64,000 nt of DNA, taken from the NCBI GenBank assembly GCA_037576195.1, contig CM075103.1, positions 37,585,250 to 37,649,249 on the forward strand, in the 5' to 3' direction. Both the position numbers and the translations under genes were made by a program. The DNA is from Phytoseiulus persimilis (taxonomy: Eukaryota; Arthropoda; Arachnida; Mesostigmata; Phytoseiidae). Each line of letters opens with the position of its first letter. The stretch's first letter is position 1. This document shows, piece after piece, positions 22,375 through 33,233 of this stretch. The notes under the pieces are model-generated. The model was not told the DNA's origin. It ran no database searches and saw nothing but the letters and a program-made list of their open reading frames with translations.

Positions 22375-22901
22375 CAGTAGATGCGCCCCACCTCAGCATC
22401 AATACACCTCTCCGTCAACTTCAGCATGCACCCAGGAAGAAACCTCAGCTCAGGTGGGTGGCCGCGGGCATCGCGGTTGCCATGCTCGGGCCTTCTGGAT
22501 CTTGTCAGTACCTCGGAGTCAGGTCTTCGGAGTTTCGGGTCATCATCTGCTTGGGTGCGTTGCAGAAGTGTGCGGATCGAATCAGGCGTGGCCAGAACAA
22601 ATGATCGGGATCTACTCATGTTCAGCGACCCGAATTCTGGTCTCGTTTCCGGTCGGGACACCTTCGTTGAATGCTTCACAATCATGATCCGAGTATGGGG
22701 AAGGCCCCGATAACATCCGAAGTTCCAGGCAGCAATCATTCGGGTTCCAAATGCAGCGACTCGTTCTATGCGGATAACCGACGAGTTCACCGAACGGTCT
22801 ACGTTCAAGCAGCAATGCAATAGCACAGCCCCGTGGACGTTGTCTTCAGCGGCGGCCCGCAGGTCAGACCCTCGGCCCTGCTGCATTTTCATCGATGCCA
22901 C
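22374..22901 (-). CDS. 175-aa ORF, unknown, abutting the next start codon
   Basis: An ATG frame of 175 codons ends at TGA overlapping the ATG of the exon at 22374. It is Arg-rich with an even residue mix. A faint likeness to retroelement protease/reverse transcriptase regions is not enough for a call. It may be part of one gene with the following frame, joined by an unseen intron or a frameshift, or may be fortuitous. Plus-strand frames also overlap. Confidence 0.28.
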   Translation of the reverse strand: MASMKMQQGRGSDLRAAAEDNVHGAVLLHCCLNVDRSVNSSVIRIERVAAFGTRMIAAWNFGCYRGLPHTRIMIVKHSTKVSRPETRPEFGSLNMSRSRSFVLATPDSIRTLLQRTQADDDPKLRRPDSEVLTRSRRPEHGNRDARGHPPELRFLPGCMLKLTERCIDAEVGRIY

Positions 22902-24501
22902 TCGCTCACGGCGAGAGCCGAAGACCGATCTCCGCCACCCGACTACGCCTCACAGGCTAGAAAGGCCGCTAACGGGGCTCGCCCAGGCCCCAACCAAACC
23001 TGAACCAGTCTCCTGTTCGCTCGCCGGGCTCGGAGAAAGCCGGATTTGAAACGATTGAGCTGCACAGCTCTTCCTTCTAGCTCGGTTCGATCGCCGCTAA
23101 AATCGGAATTCGCCCTGATTGGAACCCGCTCAAATTACGCCGCCGCTCTATTTTCCTCGCCCGCACCGATCGGGGCTGGCATACGTGATTCCACATCGTT
23201 GATATGGTTCTACAATAACTTCATCGCGCCATTATCTGTACTCTCCTGTAACTCTGCCGAATGTGGCGACATTGACGAACCCTCTTGTGGGTATACGATA
23301 TTTGTTCAAGAATGCAGCCAGACATGCAAATCAACTTGCTCCGCCCCGGTTCTCAAGCTTCCTGTGCGGGCCCTGCTCCGAGAGCCCGGTCTCGAGCATC
23401 TGGGCAGGAGCTCGAGCCGATCCGGGTATTATTCTGCAGAAACATGCAACAATCTCAGACAGCGATCCCCCTGCCAACCTACCAAGATTTCCTCTTCGTG
23501 GATAGATCCTCGAAGATTCTTAGGGAGTAACAGTGATCTCGATCTGTAAGATCTTCAAGAGATCGACAGAATCACACACTCGTGCCAGAAGAACTCGTTT
23601 TTTTTTTCTCTCATGCAAATCTTCGTATACCGGGTTGAATGTTCGCACCCTTCACGCTGGTTCGTAGTGATACGATCCGAGGTCACCCTGGACATGCGAT
23701 GGATGCTCCTCCGTTGGAAACTCGGCGGATGTGTGGCTCATCCGGCATCATTGTTTTCACTTTTAGCTGTGCGGGACATGCGAAGGCGAGCTGAATATGC
23801 AACGAGCAAAGCGAAGTCAATGCGCGGTTCCTCTTCAATCACCGGCAAACATGGAGGGGAGGGAAGCTGAAAAGGCGGCGAAAGAGACTAGCGAGTTGGA
23901 GGTAGGGGCCTCGCTGCAACGGAAAAGACGAAAATAGCGGGCTACGCGAGAGAAAGCGGGGAAGCGCAGGAAGTGGGGGGGGGGGGGGGGAGCGACTGCT
24001 TGCCTGGTTATCATCGCCGCCGAGTGTTCTTTCTCCTTATGCGGTTTGTAATGCGTGCGCACTTTTGTGCCGCTCCGACCAAGCGTATAATGGTCTCCAT
24101 TCGGCGGGAATCGAAACTGCCTTCCTAGGCGGGATGAACAAAAAAAGAAAGTTGTAGCGAGAATCCGAGACTCCAAAAATGGAAGCGAGAGCCTTCCTAC
24201 GCAAATTTAATTCCAAGCAGATGGGTTCCGACGGTTTCAGCTATCGTCAACCTCCTCCTGTCGCCTCCGCATCGGGGCCGACTCGTTTCCTGAGTCGGAT
24301 GCTCGAACGCCGAGGCCTTCCCGGATTTCGAGTCGTCTTTTATTTCCCGTGGAAAGCGTTCCCGAATTCCCACCTTGTGCGAACTCTTTCCTCTCGTCCT
24401 CTTGCCGTTGTGTAATCCCGGTGCGACGGGTTCTATCTCGACGGTGCATGTGTTTCAAAAGTTGACAGCTTTCAGAACTTTGCTTTGCTTCGTTGAGCAG
24501 G
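22902..24501. other. no firmly supported gene; contains a G16 tract
   Basis: All three plus-strand frames are open near 23260-23510, including one Cys-rich stretch, and I cannot choose among them. A run of 16 G lies at 23975-23990. Confidence 0.35.
23975..23990. repeat. poly(G) tract, 16 nt
   Basis: An uninterrupted G homopolymer within a purine-rich stretch. Confidence 0.95.
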
Positions 24502-24566
24502 CGAACGAACGGATGAATGAATGAATGAATGTCTGTCTGTCTCTCTGGCTGGCTGACTGACTGACA
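24502..24566. repeat. compound tetranucleotide microsatellite
   Basis: Successive short runs of GAAC/GAAT, GTCT, GGCT and GACT units follow each other within 65 bases. This looks like a slippage-prone tract that has changed unit several times. Confidence 0.85.
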
Positions 24567-25744
24567 GTCGGAAATTGAAGCGTTTGTTTCAAACTGCATG
24601 CCCGGTGTCAAACGCTGAAGTGAAGATCAACATTTTCGTTGGTTCGCTGACTGAGTGAGTGATACCAACCAGAGCTAAGCCACCCGAACTCTAACCGCTC
24701 CGGGAAAGCGGCGATCGTGAAGCTCCTGGAGTTGCTCGAAGACGATCCGACGATAGCGTCAGAGAATCAGCCGATCCTTAGGTGAACCTTCTATGGAAAA
24801 CAGCCGGAGCAAAAAATGTCATGTCACACCAGACGAGAGACCTCAAACTATTTGGGCACCCGGGAGCCATAGAGGCAATCTCCGCGTTCATCGCTCTTCA
24901 GGAATCTCCTTCAGACGTACAGATCATCGAACGAAATCTTCCCTTCATGAGATGACGTGTGCTGAATGGCAATCATCTCAACGGGTATTGTTGAAACGTC
25001 CCCGTCAGAAGAAGTCTTTCAGACCGCGCTGAAACTCGACTATTGAGTTTACGCTTCGGGGTCTAGTCTCGCTGCGGGGACTACGAACTACGAGCCGTTC
25101 GTGAAAGCACACCAGAAACCATTCTCTCCTCTGGAAGTCGAAAGCCGTTAGTCTGCCCTGAACTGTTTCCATTAATTCAGTCGCTCTCGGCAGCGGTTTG
25201 CGTCCGCGATTCATTAGGAGGGAAAAACTTGTTCATTGAAAGTCGATAAGAAAAAGCGGAGATAGCGCTAGGATTCATCGAAGGCGCTGCGGTTGCACTT
25301 GCAATCGTAAGGTTGCGACCGTTTGCGAACTGCGTGAAGCACGGAACACCGCTCAGCAAGTACGTCTGCAGGCGATCTATTAATCTGAGAAGATAATGAT
25401 GATCTTGAAGAATAAACCGCAAGACGAGCCTCCTGACTGTTGCCGAGTCAGCCTAATTGCCACTGATGGTTCCACGTGCGGAATCCGAGCAGCAGCGCCT
25501 CCATCTCTCGCCTTCGGAGCATCCAACACTCTCTTGTCTCACTGCCCCCATGACGAGCGCTTGAAACTCGTGTTGAGAATGGAAACAAGCGCTTGGAGTC
25601 CATCTTCAGTCTCGATGGTTATCTCCCGGACACAGAGGCAAAGAAACAGTGGAGATACCCTCACGTTTGAGAAATTATCAATTCGGAAGGGCTCGAAAAA
25701 TGTGAGGAAGTGGTGTTGTTCAGTCGAGTCGAAAGTGGAGAAAA
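24567..25744. other. no supported gene
   Basis: Open frames up to 142 codons overlap on both strands without splice borders. Nothing distinctive. Confidence 0.35.
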
Positions 25745-25835
25745 CTGAGCATCGCATCTGTTCCTGCAATGGAATCTCGTCTCACAAGGAGCGTGCACCA
25801 ACTGTCCCACGCCGATTTTCATGATACATAGATGG
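25745..25835. repeat. outer inverted-repeat arm (left)
   Basis: The stretch shares about 70 bases, centred on a TGTCCCACGCCGATTTT block, with the reverse complement of 27600-27690. Similarity fades on both sides. It may be one end of a dispersed repeat family or part of a retroelement. Confidence 0.55.
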
Positions 25836-26865
25836 GGGTAACATGGAAGCGTATGGTACTTCTCCCCATGCGGCCCTGGGGCCTCAAAATATGAAGATGG
25901 AATTCGTAAAATCATCATCATCATCACATCCCTTGGCCCCACTCAAAAGTTGGATTCTCATGCGTTTTCGATGTCGAGAATCTGAAGTAAGACAATCGAT
26001 GAATCCCCGTCGTATGCGCCACGCCAGGAGACTTCATTCGAAGAAGAAATAGTACCGATTCACTGTTCACCCGGTGACAGCCTGAAAAACGGAACGGATA
26101 ACATGAGTTGAATCAGAAGGAGCTCTATGGATGGATTCAGTGAGAGTTCCAGATCAAGCAAAACCTGACTGGTAATGATAATCTACGAAGGTACATTCTA
26201 CACAGAGGACCCGCGCGTAGTAAACGAATTCGATGAATGGAAAAACTCAGCATCCGAAACTGGGATGGTTCAGCGAACGAGAACAGCTTCTCCGATAGGC
26301 TCGGAGACGGTTTTGCTGGCACCAGCGAGCCCCCTTCACGCCACCCGCAGAGCCACATCGGTTGGAAAATGAGGTGCCGAAACTGGCTGTAGACCAGCGA
26401 CGCCGTTCAACTGCATGAAGCAGTATCCAGGGGCTGAATCAGACTCGTTGCGGCCTTCGGGAGGATCTTGAGCATGGTTTATTTGTGAGGAAGGCTATAC
26501 AACTTGGATCCTGTTTGACGGCTCCAATAATTCACGTATAACACGCATCTGGGGCAAGGCGGACGGTTGTCGACCTCGTTGGAGACGTGCTCACACCAGT
26601 TCTGAACGAAATTTCGAGCACGTTATGAAATGGTTCGGGTATTTCGGCAACGATTTCTTCGACGTTCTGTTGGTGTTGTTGGGTCATGAACTTGGCGATT
26701 TTCCGTGCAGAAACGCGCTCGGTCTCTTCCACCTCATATCATCCGTTATGTTCTCTAGGCTGTCATTGGGTGAATACTAATCGGTACCCCTCTTTCACAA
26801 ATGACGTCTCTCGACGTGACGCATACGGTTAGGGTCCAAGAAGCCGAAAATTCGAACCCGAAACG

Positions 26866-26965
26866 CATGAAGCAAAAAAATTGAGCCCGAAAAGCATGAA
26901 GCCGGAAACCTCCTCTCCCAACGGCGGAGTGGTCGGGACTGGTTTGGCGGGATGGAGTTTTTGCG
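26866..26965. repeat. inner inverted-repeat arm (left)
   Basis: About 100 bases match the reverse complement of 27470-27570, including a GAGCCCGAAAAGCATGAAGC block and a GGTCGGGACTGGTTT block. The internal GCATGAAGC unit is itself repeated. Both arms can encode a related Ser/Lys/Pro-rich peptide in the same sense. Confidence 0.65.
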
Positions 26966-27469
26966 TCGTTTCGTCGATCTGTACCTTTCTGAGACTCCAT
27001 TGGATGACACGCACCTGCTGCGAAGAATCAGTGAGCTCGACTCGCCGCTCGGTGCCAATGAGAGTCCCAGGCAGGTTACAGGCTCATTGAGATGATTCGG
27101 CAGCACCGATATGTGATATCAACGAACCGTCTGGTTCACCGAATCCACCACGGAGTACACCGGCCGTCGATGGCTCCGACGATTCACTTCCAGAGCAATT
27201 GCTGATCGATTCCGGTTTTCCCCTCCCGGTGGGAAAGTGCAAGGTGTTGTAACAGCGTATTCTTCGAATAGTACTAGGGCTGGAGGTGGAGATTCCTCTT
27301 CAGTTCTTGAAAGTTGACCTCGGAGACTTTTAAGATTCGCGTTCAGCGGATTGCTTCCTGTAGCAGCTACACCTTTGCACAGTTCGAACAGGGGACCGTA
27401 GATGCGGAACAGCGAGGACGAAAGCGAGGCAGAAGAAGTAGGTAGGCTGAGCGTAACGAGGCTGCAATT

Positions 27470-27570
27470 CCTCCCCGCTAAACCAGTCCCGACCGCTTCG
27501 CTGTTGTGTGAGGAGGTTTTCGGCTTCGCGCTCTTCGGCTTCATGCTTTTCGGGCTCGATTTTTCGGGAT
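27470..27570. repeat. inner inverted-repeat arm (right)
   Basis: Partner of 26866-26965 in opposite orientation. A 13-nt C tract (27583-27595) lies just outside. A minus-strand frame of 180 codons (27119-27661) crosses this arm but has no recognised domain. Confidence 0.65.
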
Positions 27571-27582
27571 ACAGGTTATACA

Positions 27583-27595
27583 CCCCCCCCCCCCC
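27583..27595. repeat. poly(C) tract, 13 nt
   Basis: A C homopolymer lying between the two right-hand inverted-repeat arms. Confidence 0.95.
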
Positions 27596-27599
27596 TCCC

Positions 27600-27690
27600 C
27601 GACACACCCCACAAGCCCATCGCTGCATCCTAAAAATCGGCGTGGGACATATAGTGCTCACTCCTTGTCAGCCTCGCCGACAATTCTATG
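27600..27690. repeat. outer inverted-repeat arm (right)
   Basis: Partner of 25745-25835 in opposite orientation. Translated in matching sense, both give an LKIGVG or MKIGVG segment followed by APC or TPC, suggesting relics of one coding or LTR sequence. Confidence 0.55.
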
Positions 27691-28012
27691 AATCCGCGAG
27701 AATGTGAATCCTCCTCGTTTCGAAAGCGGCTCTGAAAAAACAACCAATCTGAACGATGAAACTTGAATGACGGACAGCCTGAGTTCACATGTGCGTGGAA
27801 TTTCCCGGGCAAAGTCTCACGATTCGTGATAAATATGGTCATCAGTTCGGGGACTGTTCCACGAAAAGCTGCTGGAGGAGAAACTGATCCGGCGCTGGGA
27901 TTCCCGTGAGGTCCTCCCTTTCCCGATAAACATGGACGGAGCATAACTCGGACAAGAGTTTTCGATGAAAAGAGACTTGGCCCCCGCCCCCTCCTACCCG
28001 ATTCAATTCAGG

Positions 28013-28549
28013 CTAAGAATTCCAAAGTTTTCCTTGAAAACTCTCAGGTGGAGGAAAACTCATTCCGAAACTCCCCCCGAAGGCGAGCCGGATCCATTCT
28101 TCCCTGGGATTCTCTCCGATCATCAGGATCGGATTACCATCGGGCAGCGGCCATAAAACGTCATCGAGCTGAGCCGGACCAATGAATTCCAGAGGTCCTC
28201 TCTCCCCTCGCCAACTCTCCGCGATTGTTGGTCTCAGAAGCTCACCGCAGTGCTCATCAGTGATTGGCTCTGCTCGGTGGACGCTGTCATACCTCTCCTT
28301 GACGAATGACTTCGTGCTCGGCTTTGTGTTTGAAATTCTGATCTGGCTTTCCGCCAGCTTGACAGCCATAGGAGGAATCGTGTGGTCTCGATCGGCGAAG
28401 GCCCAAGGGCCCGTTGATGAGTTCAGGTGGCCCTGCATTCTTTCCACTTCTGTGTGTTCTCCGCCCTGCTCATGGGAAGATTTCGCACAGAGAACTTTGT
28501 GTTCTCCTCGATCGACAAAAAGTCCGAGGCCCACGGACGCGTGACTCAA
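28013..28549 (-). pseudogene. BEL/Pao-like retrotransposon fragment
   Basis: The 178-codon minus-strand frame resembles, in order, the region after the reverse transcriptase of BEL/Pao polyproteins. There is an SxASVGLGLFV segment where DASxxAYGAV occurs, then VLCAKS (family: LICAKSRVAP), later KSFVKERYDSV (family: KxFVxNRVxEI), an EHC segment before the usual NPAD position, and GPxxL...LWP (family: W..GP.WL...WP). The diagnostic PRLEL and NPADL motifs are lost, so any such copy is old. The intact frame and a GCG|GTGAGC donor-like site near 28245 leave open that it is a host exon instead. Confidence 0.4.
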
Positions 28550-28965
28550 GCTATCACTTAGCTCTCGGACAGGACTTCAGGGGTCGCTAGATTCGGTCGA
28601 TCGAAGCTCGTATATTTCTGATCCACACACAGTCATGACTGTGCTAACATGTTACAACAATTTCCAGGAAGAAAATATTCCATCCGAGACCCATCCCACC
28701 GGAGGGACTCTCCGGAATCCTTGAGTTCTTGATCGGCTCCCGTTCACTTTTCTGAGCCTTTTTTTTTGTCCCGATAAGCTATTCCTGGCGACGGAATGTT
28801 CGCCGCCATAGAGATGGCTCAGCTCGATCATTCGGGCAATGTCTGGCTGGATTCGGTGTTTCGAGATTCGAGAAACTGAAACTCCGAACCGTCGACGCTC
28901 ATAGGGCGATCAGGATACACACTCAGACGAAAACGGGAGAGCACGCGGGGAAGATCACGCAACAA
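28550..28965. other. no supported gene
   Basis: Nothing beyond short frames and a T8 run near 28760. Confidence 0.4.
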
Positions 28966-29184
28966 ATGAGAGAAAATAAAAAGCGAGGGATGATGATTCA
29001 ACATCATCAGCCCCAACAGATAACGGAAGCACCCGCGCAAGTAATCAAGCATCGATTCCCCAAGGTCCGCTCCTTCCCCGTCTTTCCTCCGTTGCTCCTC
29101 GTACCGGAAGCTCACTCGCCTTCAATTCCTGCGTTTATTGTGTGCCAGACAGAACCAACGGCAAACAAGACGTTCCTCCAGAAG
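28966..29184 (+). CDS. candidate first exon, 73 aa, unknown product
   Basis: An ATG frame of exactly 73 codons ends at CCAGAAG|GTATGC, a good donor in phase 0. The N-terminus is basic and then rich in His and Gln (QHHQPQQ). A hydrophobic Pro/Val/Leu stretch follows near residues 35-50. No domain or clear signal peptide is recognised. If unspliced, the frame would continue into purine-rich sequence to 29442. Confidence 0.42.
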
Positions 29185-29513
29185 GTATGCTGGCGGAAAG
29201 AAAACGGACAATACCAAACAGAGAGAGGGAGAGAAGGAGTGGAAAGCTCGAGCGTAGTAATGTGGGCGACCATGGACGGAGCTGATCTCCGGACGCTATC
29301 GCAGACGGAAAAGGCGTCAACAGCGTCGAGAAACGAGGAAACACCACACATTTCGCTTCCACCGATCGGCCTCGACTTGGGCATTCCACAACGAGATAAT
29401 AGCTGCACAACAAGCAAAGAAGAGGAGTCGAGAAATTCTTGAGCGTTGCTGGGACGAGTCTCGGTACTCGGCTCTTTTCAATCGCGCGTTCTTGGCCTTA
29501 AAGCTTCTCGAGA

Positions 29514-29549
29514 GCCCCTCATGGCGAGAAAATTTTCGCCATGAGGGGC
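29514..29549. repeat. perfect 14-bp inverted repeat with 8-nt centre
   Basis: GCCCCTCATGGCGA is followed by eight bases and then its exact reverse complement. The AT-rich centre is itself nearly palindromic. It could form a stable hairpin or serve as a dimeric protein-binding site. Confidence 0.9.
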
Positions 29550-29701
29550 ATAAGATCCGACTCAATTTTTCCCCTTGCACTGATTCCTGGCGCAATGTTC
29601 TCTCCAACCTTGGAGAACCAAAACCCTGCGATCCGGTGTCTGCATGGGAAGTCCGTTGGCGACGCTCGCCTTCGGCCCTGGGCAGGGAATGGGGCTGCCA
29701 G

Positions 29702-29719
29702 CTCTCAATAAATTGAGAG
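29702..29719. repeat. 8-bp inverted repeat, 2-nt spacer
   Basis: CTCTCAAT, AA, ATTGAGAG: a small perfect palindrome about 150 bases from the larger one. Confidence 0.85.
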
Positions 29720-31398
29720 GAGCCCACTGCAACAGCGGAGACGAAAGGCGCTGCTCGCCCACACGCAACCCGGTCGAATGGCACCGCTTACATAATGGGC
29801 GAAGGTAGGTGGCTCGACACCCCACCCTGCCTTCGAGCTGAGAGTACCTTATTGCGAGCAATTTCTGAATCCGAAACTCCGCCGAGTGCCTCGTCTCTCC
29901 GGATGGAGTCAAGGACCGGGGAAACGAGCCTGTGGGAGCAGAAGAAAGTGGAGCGTAAGATAAGGAGAGGGAAGTCCGCGATGATTTTTATTCGCATCGG
30001 CCCTCAACTGTCTCGGCAGCGTTGCTACGACGAAGAGGAAAATGAAGAGAACAGAGGGAAACCGGGTACCATCAAGGGGTAGAGGAGAGAGGGAGCTGAC
30101 GCCTCAACCACCGGAAGGAAGCATTTGGGTCGAATGCAGCTCCAGAAAGTCGGGGAAAGTCGAATGCAAAATGGGCCTCCAGAAAGACGCCATCACAGGG
30201 GGCTGGCGGTTGCCCTGAGGGAAGCGGCCAATGGGGGAACAGGGAAACAAGGGATAAATGGGGAAAAAGGAGGGAAACAAGGGAGGAAGGAGAAAGCAGA
30301 CTTATTTGTGGCCGACTGGGTGCTCTCCACTATTCTTTGCAGTTCAAGAGTACCAGCAGATTCGTTTTTATGGGGACGAACGGGGGAGTCTGCGGGAAGC
30401 ATGCGGACCACGGTTTGGAAGGGGCGGGAGGGGCAACGGCAAGAGGAGTTTTACCCGCGGAGGAAACGGCACGGAACTCAATGTAGCCCTAGGCGCTCTG
30501 AAACAACCGCATAACCGCTAAAAACTCAGCGTTATGGACGAACGCACTAGAGCAAAGCGACCGTGCTCGGTTTTGTCTCTTCTCCATTACTCTTACCTTC
30601 GCGAGGAAGGAACACAGAGCCCGAGATAGAGAGATGGATACCGAAGGAAAGAGGGAGGAACCGGGGTGACTGAGTCGCGCGGAGAGGGAAGGATCCAGGA
30701 GGGAGGGGATCGAATGAATGAATAAACAAACCAAGTTCGGGGAATTCGGGCGAACATTAGAGGCGGGGGTTGCGACCGAACCGGAACAAGCTGAGTGGAG
30801 CGACCGAACTCAAAAGAGAGTTGCTGGAGAAAAAAAAAGAGGAAACTCGGATTTCGGAGATGAGACGAAAAGCCAAACGAGGGCGCGACGAATCCGATCC
30901 GCATTGCCCCCCGGCACGTTTGCCTCGCTTTCATTTCGTCCCTGGTCCAAGCGGCCCGTCCGTTTTTTACCGTTCATGTCCTTAATGGCCATGATCGTTT
31001 TCATGTGAAGGCTACTTCGTACCTCGATCGCTCATAAAGCTGAAAACGCGTTCCGGAACATCAGACTGCGGCTCCGCTAAAGGCTATGATATCGCGTTGA
31101 TGGATGCATTCCTCGATCGTGCTGATGAGCATTCCGATTCCGAACCTCCTGGACTTCTCCCTTGGCCAGGCATCAGCGCAATTACTCCGAGAAATTCGGA
31201 AACACTTTACCTGTTGAACTGTGAACGTCCATGCCTAATAGGAGAAGTACTCCTGAGCCAAACGGAACATGGTCGAGGAGACATCAGTCACGTTCACTGT
31301 TGAGCTATCTATGACAAAATGAGATGATATCAGGCCAAAAGTGAGTTGCCGGAATCCGTGCTCCGGCGCTCTTGGAGCCTGAAATTCTTATCAATCAC

Positions 31399-31480
31399 CT
31401 CTCGCCACGAGTCCACGAGTTGAAGAAGCCTGAGAGTCCTGTTATTCTTAGATCCGGTGCTATAGAATCGAGTGGACGCT
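31399..31480 (-). CDS. candidate exon downstream of the dsRBD-like gene
   Basis: A very pyrimidine-rich acceptor (CTTCACCTTTCCTAG|) and a donor CGAGAG|GTGATT enclose 82 bases. Two frames are open, so phase is ambiguous. It lies 300 bases beyond the stop of the large exon on the same strand. It could be an alternative 3' exon reached from the GTGAGG donor-like site in the last codons of that exon (TTTCC|GTGAGG), or part of another gene. Confidence 0.35.
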
Positions 31481-31778
31481 CTAGGAAAGGTGAAGGCCGG
31501 GGAGAAGACTGAATACGCTTGGATGTTCAAGGATGCTCCGAAAATTTATCTAAAAAGTACTCGACATCTATGAAACTAGAGCAGGGAGGTCACCTTCACT
31601 GAACGCTTCAATGAAGACTGCTGGGTTCCGATGAATTCAATTCGAATTATGTCCCAGCTTAATAATGGAATCGGCGCGAATCGCTGACAGCAATGGAATG
31701 CTCCCGGAGAGAGAGAGTTTTTCAAAATCCATATCGAGGACGAATAGCCCGAAATAATACATAGGGAAACGAATCCGG

Positions 31779-33233
31779 TCAATTTCCCGGCGTAACGTCT
31801 CGTGACCGGGTCTCGGCCTCACGGAAACGCGCGACCATGCTGGCAGTTATGCCGAGAGTCGACACAGCTTTTTCGGCGGCAACTTCCATGGATCTTTTCC
31901 TGGTGAGCGACAAGGTCGGGTATGATTTGAAGGTCGATTTGCCCACTATAACCAAAGAATAGTACACTTCTTCGCCAGGCATGAACAGCACCGAGTACGC
32001 AGGTGACTTGAGGTCGTTATGACTACAGAAGAGCTCTAGGGCCTCGCACGGATCTTCTACTTCGTCCCCGGTCTTCTTCTTCGTCCAATGGAATTTGCTG
32101 GCGTCTCTCTCAGGAGCCTTGGAAGGCGTGACGCTACTCGGAGACGGAACGGGGCGCGGTTTGGGTGGCGGTGGAAGCAGATCCACTCGTTTTCTCGGAG
32201 CTCTCGTAGAAATTACAGATGAGTCGGAATCAGGCAGTTCCTGACGCTGTACGATCGATGATCCTTCTGGAGTGCCCGGACTAGGGGAAATTGGCGAGGA
32301 TTCAGGAGCTCTTGGAGCTTCCTTGGACGCATTCGGATCAGGATTCTCCTGATTTTTCTCCGCAGATGATTCCGTTGGAGACCCGGGTGAAAATGAGATC
32401 GGCGTGAACTCGGGCGCGCTCGGATTCAACGCCAGTGCGCTCAACTCCGACTGGTTTTTGCCAGTGGTAGATTCAAGGTCAGCGGCACCATTCTCTGAAG
32501 CCAGGCCTTGAGCTTCGCCAGTAGCATGGAGTTGGAGTGCGGCCATGCTCGAAGCCAGATCGAAGGCTGCTGTATCGGCTTGGACCGACTCTTGCGAAGA
32601 GCTCGAGGCGTCCGCAAACACGTTCTCGGAAGGATAACTTGAAGTTCCTGATGGATTCGGCGACTCAGGCACCGTGGCTGCTGGAGCGTGCGAACTATCT
32701 GGAGAAGGATTGCTGGTGGTCGACTGCGCCAAAGAGCGGACGGCCCTAGCTGCGTCGAGCTTCCTCTTAAGACCCTGGGCGGAACGACGAGTTTCCGAGG
32801 GGAAACTTGGATTTCCCGAAACAGTTCCGGGGTCGATGAAGTTATGAAAGCCATCACCTTTAAAAGTCGATTGATGGTCGGACCCGAGATTTCCCGCGTC
32901 AACTGCTCCCCCCTGCACTGCTGTGTTCTGTCGCTCTTCGGCGTAAATTGACCTCGATTCGTTCAGGCCCGACTTCTGCGGGTCCTTGTCATCCGGCGGC
33001 GGGGGGTTTTGGATCATCCCAGCCACCCCGTGCTGCAACGAGTCTCGCCCTTGGGCGGTGCGGTTGTGCGGATCGACCTTGGCGTTCTCATCCGTATAGC
33101 TGCACCCGTTTTGAAGTACGTTCGGTGGGAGATTCACGCGCACCCGTTCGAGGACTATCCTCTTCGCGTCGGCTAAAGCTCGAGACTCCTCCTTGAGTTC
33201 GGTGGTTTCGATGTTTCCAGCGAGCTCTACGAA
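31779..33233 (-). CDS. large exon: Pro/Ser-rich linker plus dsRBD-like C-terminus
   Basis: This is the longest open frame in the window, about 484 codons from a good acceptor (CTCTGTTCGCAG|) to TGA. No ATG lies at its 5' end, so it is not a first exon. Residues about 1-45 are charged, and about 60-390 are Ser/Pro/Ala/Glu-rich and probably disordered, with SPISPSPGTPE-like short repeats and PPPPKPRP near 355. Residues about 394-462 (32054-31848) resemble a double-stranded-RNA-binding domain: ALELFCSHNDLKSPAYSV for helix 1 and strand 1, central beta strands, then a basic TRKRSMEVAAEKAVSTLGI helix 2. The usual KKxAK helix signature is only partly kept. RNA binding is inferred. Phase 0 matches the upstream exon ending at 33841. 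Confidence 0.7.
   Translation of the reverse strand, partial: FVELAGNIETTELKEESRALADAKRIVLERVRVNLPPNVLQNGCSYTDENAKVDPHNRTAQGRDSLQHGVAGMIQNPPPPDDKDPQKSGLNESRSIYAEERQNTAVQGGAVDAGNLGSDHQSTFKGDGFHNFIDPGTVSGNPSFPSETRRSAQGLKRKLDAARAVRSLAQSTTSNPSPDSSHAPAATVPESPNPSGTSSYPSENVFADASSSSQESVQADTAAFDLASSMAALQLHATGEAQGLASENGAADLESTTGKNQSELSALALNPSAPEFTPISFSPGSPTESSAEKNQENPDPNASKEAPRAPESSPISPSPGTPEGSSIVQRQELPDSDSSVISTRAPRKRVDLLPPPPKPRPVPSPSSVTPSKAPERDASKFHWTKKKTGDEVEDPCEALELFCSHNDLKSPAYSVLFMPGEEVYYSLVIVGKSTFKSYPTLSLTRKRSMEVAAEKAVSTLGITASMVARFREAETRSRDVTPGN

Larger units (their letters stand above)
29185..31398. other. no supported gene; purine-rich strand and two perfect hairpins
   Basis: The plus strand is strongly purine-rich over much of 29950-30840, keeping many frames open by composition. 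Two compact palindromes (29514-29549 and 29702-29719) are listed separately. A plus-strand ATG frame at 31100-31303 looks protein-like but has no splice borders. Confidence 0.4.

Noticed and set aside
22269..22454. Plus-strand ATG frame ending at CTCAG|GTGGGT
   Set aside because: It conflicts with the minus-strand exon at 22239-22374, whose donor (GTAAGTG) is stronger.
23046..23549. Cys-rich 167-codon plus-strand frame
   Set aside because: Starts at TTG, and all three plus frames are open over the same stretch. Cys spacing fits no family.
24237..24611. 124-codon minus-strand frame over the tetranucleotide repeat
   Set aside because: Includes the microsatellite translated as a DRQTD-like repeat. 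No other support.
26821..26856. tRNA B-box-like sequence (TTCGAACCCGA)
   Set aside because: No acceptor stem, A box or cloverleaf could be built around it. It lies next to an inverted-repeat arm.
30118..30520. Plus-strand frames of 87-129 codons
   Set aside because: Gly/Arg/Lys-rich products of purine-rich sequence with no borders.
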